Shown one piece after another: positions 56,766 through 64,000 of a stretch of 64,000 nucleotides of DNA. Source of the stretch: Paraspadella gotoi (lineage: Eukaryota; Chaetognatha); contig CM119267.1 in assembly GCA_051294375.1 (NCBI GenBank), positions 7,354,749-7,418,748 on the forward strand, given 5' to 3'. The notes beneath the pieces are model-generated. The model made no database searches, was not told the origin of the DNA, and saw only the letters and a program-made list of their open reading frames with translations. The number at the start of each line of letters is the position of its first letter. Position 1 is the first letter of the stretch. The position numbers and the translations under genes were made by a program.

Positions 56766-57198
56766 TTTGAAAATGTTTAATTCACTATTAAAAAAGAAAG
56801 GCGAACAAAAAGAAAGAAGAAAGAGAATTGTGAGTTTTAAACCAGACAGGATAAGAATAGGAAGAGACAGAGAAAGAAAAAACAAAAAAAATCGATCGAC
56901 TCGTGATTTTTTAAAAAATAGATAATAGGAGATAAGAAAAAAAAAACTCACAGAGCCAGATTGTCGCATAATAGAATATTTGTTTAAGAAAAACTGAATA
57001 TCAATCAAAACGATTGTGCAATATTAATACAATACATATTCAACAACCTAGTTTTTAATTAAATAGACAGACCCTTTTGAGTTTTATTTTCTTAAAACTA
57101 TAAATACTGAAATATTTTAAAAATCGAAAACCTAAAAGGAAAAAATTATCTATCTCTCTCTCTCTCTCTCTATCACTGTATCTCTGTGTTTTTTTTAT

Positions 57199-57886
57199 AT
57201 GGAGGTTGAAAATTCTTTATCCTGTCCAGTGTGTTATTCGTCATTTTTACACATTGATAAAATATACAGTTGCAGCCAAGGTAAATTAATCTTTCATTTT
57301 AAATTTATTTACGACTAAATAAATGACATCGAAGTAACTTAATATAAATTATAGGTCACCCAGTGTGTGCCCAGTGTTTCGATCAATTAATATCGAGAAA
57401 AGGCGCATCTTGCGCTATTTGTCGAAACTTGGTTAGTTATATTTGTAACATTTTTTAAAAAATTATTTTATGTTAATTATGAATTTTAATAATTTTAGTT
57501 CATCACTCGTTGCGAGGTTTGTTCACAGTTTCAATTTACGTCATACTGCAGAGCGAGAAGCTTCGAAGATTCGATCAAAGTCATTTCTAATTATAAGTAA
57601 ATTATTTAAGTCCATTTGGGAAATACAATCGAATACAAAAAAATTAATTATTTTTTAGGCAAGAAGCTAAATCTCGCGACTCTACCATCGATTCTTTACG
57701 CGACTCTCTCAGATCAGCCCAACTGACTATCGTTCAATTGACTAGAGAAAACCGCCGCAAAGATGAATGCATCGAGCAAATCAATAAATGGGAAAAGGTC
57801 GATAAATTATATCTATATTTAAATTATACATATTTATAAATAATATTAATCTATAATAATTACAGACGGTTAGATATGGAATCTAA
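57199..57886 (+). CDS. RING-finger and coiled-coil protein
   Basis: The first plus-strand gene in the window. Exon 1 (57199-57280) reads MEVENSLSCPVCYSS to YSCSQ; exon 2 (from 57356) reads GHPVCAQCFDQL to CAICRNL. Together they give a C3HC4 RING pattern: CPVC, a Cys, His, CAQC-type pair, then CAIC. Exon 3 (57499 to about 57599) and exon 4 (57660-57799) add a helical segment (STIDSLRDSLRSAQLTIVQL), likely a coiled coil, and exon 5 ends at a stop near 57886. Splice phases agree. The likely role is an E3 ubiquitin ligase, or a virus-type RING protein given the polymerase element downstream; I cannot tell which. Short, roughly 145 residues. Confidence 0.6.
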
Positions 57887-58743
57887 CGACGATGACGATT
57901 TCGAAGACATCCCTCTTGTCGTTTTTGAAAATAACGATTTTCGCAATAGCCAAAATGAAGCCGCCGAAGGCCCATCGGTCAAAAAATTGGCAAAAAGGTA
58001 ATTTGTCATAGAAAAATGATTAATGTCTGTTTTAGATATTATACACATATTTTACACTCATAGACCTCAAACTTTGCGTCAATCGACCTTGCACGAGTCG
58101 GGGGGAGTAGACGACATGCACAAGGCGGCAAAAATCACACCATCCGACTACTGGACACTGAGCCCATACACCATGGTCACTTTGAACGAAGAAGACTACG
58201 GCGTCAAGATTCAAGGAAAGATTCGTCGATCCTACGCCTAAGACTTCGGACTTTTCTGGCGGGCTAAAGTCCAAGTCGCGAGCCATCGAACCGGTCACCA
58301 GCATCTCGCTAAACAAAGGGAAGTCACCCGTCTTTTGAGCCTGTACGAGTTGAAGATCGAAGACGAGCTGAAGAAACTGGAAGGCGTTGGTGAAATAGCG
58401 GACATCGTTAACGGACCTAGGTAATAACTAAGTAATGAAAGAGAAAGAGAGAGAATAAAAGAAATTACATAAAAAATATAATTAATACGGTATAATTTTT
58501 AAAGGTACGCGTTAACGCAAAGTCTTGGCATAAGCATGTCAATTTTCAAATCGAAAGACGATATGCCAAGGTCAACGTGGCCCTTCGACCCTACTACTTC
58601 GACGCAAACCTTGGTCTTTTGTTTGTCACCTCTAACTTATCCGGTATTTCTCTTCACGCCGACGAGTTTCGCAACTTATTAAGTTGCTCAAAAAGATCGT
58701 CAAAGCGCTTTAAGGGACACCGCATCTTAGTCGTTGGAGGCTA
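57875..58743 (+). pseudogene. interrupted plus-strand gene of unknown family
   Basis: A frame starting at ATG 57875 (MESNDDDDFEDIPLVVF) splices in phase to an exon at 58064, then meets an in-frame TAA at about 58240. The frame stays open beyond it (FGLFWRAKVQVASHRTGHQH) to a donor near 58421. The last exon, 58505-58743, looks best in a different phase (NLGLLFVTSNLSG, ending HRILVVGG). One in-frame stop plus one phase clash suggests a decayed copy or sequence errors. It overlaps the end of the RING gene by a few codons. No family recognised. Confidence 0.45.
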
Positions 58744-58919
58744 AATAACTTTTTTATTTCGAATCACAAACTAAATTTTCCTCGAATTAAAAATAAGAAA
58801 AAACTTCTGATTTTTTGTTTTATTTTTTGGGATGGGAAAATTGAATGCGATAAAAATAAACAAAAGCGTGCGCTAACAGAATGATTACATTTGATTGGTA
58901 TATGTTATTTCAGACAATG

Positions 58920-59710
58920 CTAGATGATATTGAAACTAATTCTTTGGGGGAAAAGACTCTCCGAGAGATGAGACTCTAATTGGTTATCGAACCCGGGAAG
59001 TGGAATTATCGTACCATCGGCGCCGCGTCAATACCACAAGTCATACTTTGGCTTTACAGTCAAAAGACTCTTACAGACTTTGATCAATGCGGATAAAGTT
59101 TTTCACGAAAACTTTTTAACACTGAACAACACGGTTCACCACGCCCTCTCTTTTATGCATCGACGCAAGAACGAAACGGGCGATTCTTGGGAGAAATCGA
59201 AAGAGGACATCCTCAGGCTTCTTAGTCTTTCGCAACCTCCACATCTGGGCGAATTGGAAATCTTCATGGATCGAGCCATCGAGCGCTTTCTCAAACGCCA
59301 ACCATCCTCGAAGGATTGAAAGAAACTCAAATCGTTTACGAGACGGACTCTACTCAAAAGTATTTGCCGCACGATATGTTTGAAATTCTTAGTAGCATTG
59401 GTAAAAGAATGTTTTACTTTATAGAATGGTTCGATCGTTACGACGGGTGTTTACCTATAATAAACTTTTGAATCAGCAACGTATGATCTGGCACTATAGC
59501 GTTGTACAACATAACCGTATATTTAAAGAGGACAATAAACGCGCGTTTTATAGCTATCACAGTCTTTGGGAAGAAGAAATAAATAGTATATGTAGAACTA
59601 CGGCTCGTCACATCTTTCACGAAGACCCTTACGAGGGCAATTGTCACTGTCATTTTATAAATGGTTCTTCTTATAAAGCTAGAGTCCTCGAATTTATTGA
59701 AAAAAAATAA
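58920..59710 (+). pseudogene. fragmented plus-strand frames of unknown family
   Basis: Segments at about 58980-59319, about 59315-59400 and 59426-59710 have protein-like composition on the plus strand but change frame between pieces. The last one (MVRSLRRVFTYNKLLNQQRM to VLEFIEKK) is a complete frame of 94 codons with a His/Cys-containing patch. They lie between the RING gene and the polymerase and probably belong to the same element. I recognise no capsid, ATPase, protease or integrase motif here. Confidence 0.4.
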
Positions 59711-59910
59711 TTGTATTTTTTTGTCAATTGCGTTTTATCTTTTAGTTATCATGGGTGATTAATTCACTTAGCCTTGCAAGCCGTCCACAATTTGGATATC
59801 TAACATTGGGCATAGACCAACTGTATTTGGCACTAACAAATTAGTGTTTTCATCCGATTCGTCAAGCAAAAAACCTGTCAAATATCGGAGATAACCGCTC
59901 GATTGGAGAC

Positions 59911-60311
59911 TTGTCAACTTCCCTCTTGTACGCCAAATTGAAGTTAAAAAAGTACAAGAGGTCGAGATATTTGCTTCATCAAAATGCGAACCTTTATCGC
60001 AAGGGTTTCTCATGGTCAAAGACGAGTCGCGCGAACGCAAGGACATTGACAAAAACCTCAAGGGTTTTTATCGCAAGGTCATCAAGGCTCTTCTTCGAGA
60101 CCTATCTCGTTTTCTCGTCAAGCTACGTCACCTTCGCCACTGCACAGACATTGTGATAGACTCATTGAAAAATTTAGGGGTTAGGGCTATGGTTTTTCAT
60201 TATTTGGTTCCGACTCTCACCTCGATAACAAATATTGTCATATTAACCGACAATGTGATGCGATCCGTTCACGAAGAGTTGGCGAAGATTATAAAATTTA
60301 TACGGGATTAA
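59911..60311 (+). CDS. small helical protein of unknown family, possibly incomplete at the 5' end
   Basis: The frame 60012-60311 (MVKDESRERKDIDKNLKGFY to IIKFIRD) is helical and basic, with amphipathic stretches (VIKALLRDLSRFLVKLRHLR). A second frame at 59911-60010 (LLYAKLKLKKYKRSR) may be an upstream piece shifted by one base. It ends about 120 bp before the start of the polymerase region. Nothing identifies its function. Confidence 0.4.
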
Positions 60312-60432
60312 TTTCCGAGGATATGATCGATAACTTTTCTCTAACCTAATTTTTCTTTTACTTTTCTAGGTTTAATGTCTGATGACAACCTTTGGACTTG
60401 AGAAAGAAAAAAGACTCAAAAAAAACTGAATC

Positions 60433-63400
60433 ATGCCACCTAAAAGGAAACGAAGAAAGAAGAATAAACCTACCCCCAACACTCCCCCACCACCCCCCTT
60501 CATTCCACGGAGGAACGTCTACCCTCAGTCTCCGACCACCTTCTCGCCATCAACGCCTCCCGCGAATGTTCTCACGCGACGACGTCGCTTGCTCTCTCAT
60601 ATAGCACGGACAATTTCCTCGGAGCCAGAGGAGAAGAAGAGCGGCGCCTCAGAGAGCTATGTTTCGCCCTCTCCTCCATCGCTCACTCGGCGGTATCCAT
60701 CGCCTCTATCTCCAGTTCCTTTCTCTCTCGCATCATCGAAGAACGGCGATGGGACGAAAGACTCGTCGGAGAGAACGCCGCTAACGCCAACCAAAGTGAA
60801 GGAGGCGGCGCTGGACGGGAACGGAACGCCCACTCCTCCCAGGATGTTCGGGGGAGCCCTCTCGAAAGCATCGGCAAAAACCTCAGAGATATTGCCAGGG
60901 ACATCCAAAGAGAGTACGACATCTCGCGAGGCGATCGAAGAGAGGTTAGAAGAGAAGAAACTAGAAGAGCAGGAGGAGCGGGAGGACGATAGAGACGTCG
61001 AAGAAATAGAGCAAATGGAAGAAGCGAATTTGATGGCCCCTCACAAGTATTCACGTTTCGACGTAAAATGTAAAAGTTTAAGAGAAATGTTTTGCTTAAT
61101 CTGCAATTGGTACCTATCGAGGGAGGATTTCACGCTCATAAAACGTATAACGTAGAAACTAGACATTTAAAAAAGGAGATTTTTCCCTTAATCGCGAAAG
61201 AACTTAAAAAGAGAAAAATTATTAAGCTCCATCTCTGCTTTTTAGTACGATTCTTTAACGAGAAAGAAGGCTCTTACATTTCATTTTTCTTCGATCAAAA
61301 GTCAATAATATTGTACGAATCAGATTCCATCATGGAAATATTGGCGGCCGTAATGGCGAGATTGCATCATCAAATCGAGGATCGCATCGAATTAGGTTCG
61401 GATTTAGTCTACGATAAGATAGAGAGAGCCGACTTAACCCTCGCCAGTTTTCATCCTTCTTCGGGTGGGAAGTCATCTCTGTTCGGTTGCTTCATCCCTA
61501 CCCCGATTTGGTTATCGAAAAAAGCGCTGCGTTTGCAACGTTAAAAGTAAACATCCAGAATGTTTACATTTAGCTTTGTTAAGCTGTTTATACAAACCTC
61601 ACAGTCACAGAGAAAGGGCCAATAGTTACGTCAGATATCGACATTTGATAAAAATGGGCGACGTACCCTGCCCGGCTAAGCCATCTTCATTTTCTCAAGT
61701 GGAAAGACTGAACCCCGACATTTGCATCAACGTCTATGGAATTTTAAGTAAGAAGACAAAATCAAATAAGATTAAAAGAGTCATTTATCCTTATAGAATC
61801 TCTAAAAGAAATTCAGTCGACAACGTCAGAGTCTGTAACTTGCTTATTTTGAAAAAAGGAAAAAAAGGAGAAACATCTCAGCGCCATCTCGTATCTATTA
61901 CGGATTTTTCGAGACTAGTTTCGTCTCAATTTTGTTCTCGCAGAGGGAGACGTTTCGTTTGCGTCAAGTGTTTGTACAGTACGCAATCACCCAACGCCTT
62001 TTCTCTTCATTCTCGACTGTGTGGGCGAGAAACGGTGACGGCGCAGTTAGAGATTTACCCGGAAAAAAATACATTTTTACACTATGACGCGCGAGAAAAC
62101 TTTTTTCTTTCAGAATTTTGTTTCGTGGCCTACGCGGATTTCGAGACGAGACCCATCCCCGTTAAGACGGTAGAGAGAAGGGACGAGGCGGCGAATGGAA
62201 GACCAAATTGGTCATGGATCAAGTCTAAGCACGAAGCGGATCATGCAAAAACGTGCAAAAAATGTAGCGAGTTTCAACCGTGTTTGAAAATTAAAGAAAC
62301 GCAAAAAATTGTGGAAGAATTATCGGCCATCAGTTATAGTTATTTTATTAAATCGTCTTACCCTTTGGACAACTTTCCTATGAGAAAATATCTGGGTGAG
62401 AACGCCGCGTTAGAGTTCTTGCGTCAAGCCCGTCAAGATTCCATCATTATTGGTTGCCTCTTGCGTCAAAACGTGCCCATGATTATGACGCCATCTGACG
62501 AAGCCATCTACGCCATGGCAACCACCTGTCATTTTTGCGGAGAGAATTTTTTACCCAACGATCGCGTTTGTAAACATCACGACCATAGAAACGGGAAATT
62601 TGTGGGTAAAAGTCACGTGACCTGCAACGCAAAGAATCATTCGGCGGACAGATGGATCATGTACTTTCACAAGTAAGAAAGCTTTAAACGAATCTCGTTT
62701 ATTTTCAACTTTTTCGATGGTTAATTATTTTTTCTTTCCTCTACCCCTTTTTTCTATTTTCAGCGGAGCCAAATTCGATTGTAACTTGATCCTTCAAGCT
62801 TGCGCGTCGAAGGAAGCGAACAAACTAGTAAGAAATATTCGAAATGTCTTGGCAAAGGGAAACTCTTTTCAAACGATAGACATCAACTTTCTCTGCGAAC
62901 CTTGTTCGGAACGGATAGACGAGGAAGAGATCGTAGACGATGATGATGATGATGATTACGACGATGATTACGGTTTGGAGGACAAGGACGAGGAAGATGA
63001 TGATGATGATGACGATTCGGGAGGATTCGATGGTCATGGGTTTTCTGGAGGAGGAAGAAGAAGAAGAAGAGACAACGAATATTTTGCTTGCGATTGCTTT
63101 AAGATGGCTACTCTAACCATAAGAGACAGTTATAAGTTCTTAATATCGAGTTTGTCCAATTTGATCGATTCGCGCGTCGACGAATGCTTCAAGATCGAGT
63201 GTCCCGATTGCGACGGGTTTATGCGACAAGATTGCGACAGATGTCGCGGCAAGAGCCACCCATCCGAAATATTTCCGTTGACGGTCTCTCACGTGAAGAA
63301 AACGTTTGGTCGAGAAGAGCTATTCGACACCGTCTCTTTAAAAATGTGTATGCCATTTAAATATTTAAATTTGGAAACTCTCAAAGAAAAAAGTTTGCCC

Positions 63401-63574
63401 CCGAGAGAGAAATACTTTGACGAGTCGAAACAAAAGCTCATTTCGGAAGAGGATTACTTAAAGATTCGAGAAATATGGGATGCCTTGAAATTCGACAATT
63501 TAGGAGAGTTTCTTCTCTTTTATAACGTAAGATAATATTATTACACGAGAAAAATTGTAAGCTTTATTCTTTTT

Positions 63575-63614
<40 letters not shown>

Positions 63615-63915
63615 CAGGAACTCGACTGTACATTTTTGGGGGACGTATTCGAAAACTACAGAAAAGTAAACAGAGAATGTTTTCGGTTGGATCCGTGCTA
63701 TTACGTCTCGGGGCCCGCTTTAAAGTGAGTCGTGAAAATTTAATTTAATTTAATTAATTTAAATTTAAATTTAAATTTAAATTTAATTTACCCCTTTCTC
63801 TCTCTTTATTTTTTATTAGCCAAGATATCATGCTCCAATTCTCGAAAGTAAAGATCGAGTTGTTTTCTTCGGAAAGGCGTCAAGAATTTTTAGCTTTCGA
63901 ATCTATGCTCAGGTT
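60433..63915 (+). mobile_element. Polinton/Maverick- or adintovirus-type protein-primed DNA polymerase B, intron-split and frame-broken, partial
   Basis: The plus-strand region 60433-61155 encodes a basic, Pro/Ser-rich N-terminal tail. After a frame change near 61085-61095 the typical pPolB N-domain follows to about 61518, and after another change at an A6 run (61518-61523) it continues to 62670. The zinc-type Cys pairs and RYRHL/DICINVYG-type region fit Polinton polymerases. Exonuclease motif I is YADFE (about 62125); an HNH-like CxxC...HDHRNGKF patch is near 62540-62600; motif II spans the intron 62674-62763 as HNGAKFD. An acidic, Asp-run insertion follows (about 62920-63025), then LGDVFENYRK and FRLDP of the palm entry. 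Introns at about 63536-63618 and 63726-63819 have GT-AG ends. The catalytic palm lies beyond the window. Confidence 0.82.
63536..63618 (+). other. intron of the polymerase gene with a CT tract
   Basis: The donor AAC/GTAAGA and acceptor TTTTTTCAG/GAACTC bracket 83 bp that include a CT microsatellite. The coding phase is 0 on both sides and the protein motif (YN then ELDCTFLGDVF) is continuous, so splicing is well supported. Confidence 0.8.
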
Positions 63916-64000
63916 AATGCCAAGAAAAATAGTTTTTTTCTTTTTTTAAAATTAAAGTAACGAACGAACGATCGAATAAATAATAATAATTAAACATACA

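Noticed and set aside
1-64000. CRISPR array, tRNA or rRNA genes
   Set aside because: No regularly spaced 25-40-bp repeats with unique spacers, no tRNA cloverleaf with B-box (GGTTCGA) and no rRNA core sequence was found by eye.

Overview
This is gene-dense nuclear DNA from an animal. Single genes are cut by many short GT-AG introns (about 40-350 bp), there are no operon-type ribosome binding sites, and the gene set is metazoan or opisthokont: CPLANE1, WASHC3, sestrin, a PLD6/Zucchini nuclease, ARL6IP1, a NitFhit fusion, MRNIP, and selenocysteine glutathione peroxidases with SECIS elements. Intergenic gaps are often only 30-250 bp. This suggests a small, compact invertebrate genome; a sponge or another small-genome invertebrate would fit, but I cannot name the species.

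Layout. From 1 to about 56.8 kb every gene I can support is on the minus strand. 1-1.1 kb: 5' part of an unrecognised gene. 1.8-15.2 kb: an asteroid/XPG-type nuclease-fold reading frame whose exons run in phase into a DExH RNA helicase, with a 3.2-kb repeat-filled intron between helicase motifs I and Ia. 15.4-16.9 kb: an unrecognised membrane protein. 17.2-21.0 kb: three tandem glutathione peroxidases, each with an in-frame UGA and a downstream SECIS-like hairpin; the third has a membrane anchor. 21.4-24.5 kb: WASHC3 and ARL6IP1. 24.8-33.4 kb: the large ciliary gene CPLANE1. 33.5-42.6 kb: a very tight head-to-tail run of POP4, an unknown gene, RRP15, ECI2-like, a BTB-kelch gene, YAE1, MRNIP and PEX12. 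43.1-52.2 kb: sestrin, PLD6, MECR and NitFhit.

From 52.3 kb the character changes. There is a minisatellite of CRE-like and ETS-like motifs, a duplicated hairpin repeat, broken minus-strand reading frames, an acidic protein, and a secreted Thr-rich protein. From 57.2 kb the direction flips to plus: a RING-finger gene, several broken frames I do not recognise, then a protein-primed family B DNA polymerase of Polinton/Maverick or adintovirus type. It is interrupted by introns and by frame breaks and continues past the right edge.

Functional themes. Several neighbours serve oxidative stress and mitochondrial or peroxisomal lipid metabolism (three GPX, sestrin, MECR, ECI2-like, PEX12), RNA and ribosome biogenesis (POP4, RRP15, YAE1) and cilia/endosomes (CPLANE1, WASHC3). 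Their proximity may only reflect compaction. The close spacing at 33-43 kb, with acceptor-like sequences just upstream of start codons, would fit shared transcription resolved by trans-splicing, but the sequence alone cannot prove it. Exon limits were read by eye from splice consensus, phase and remembered family sequences; most are probably good to a few bases.
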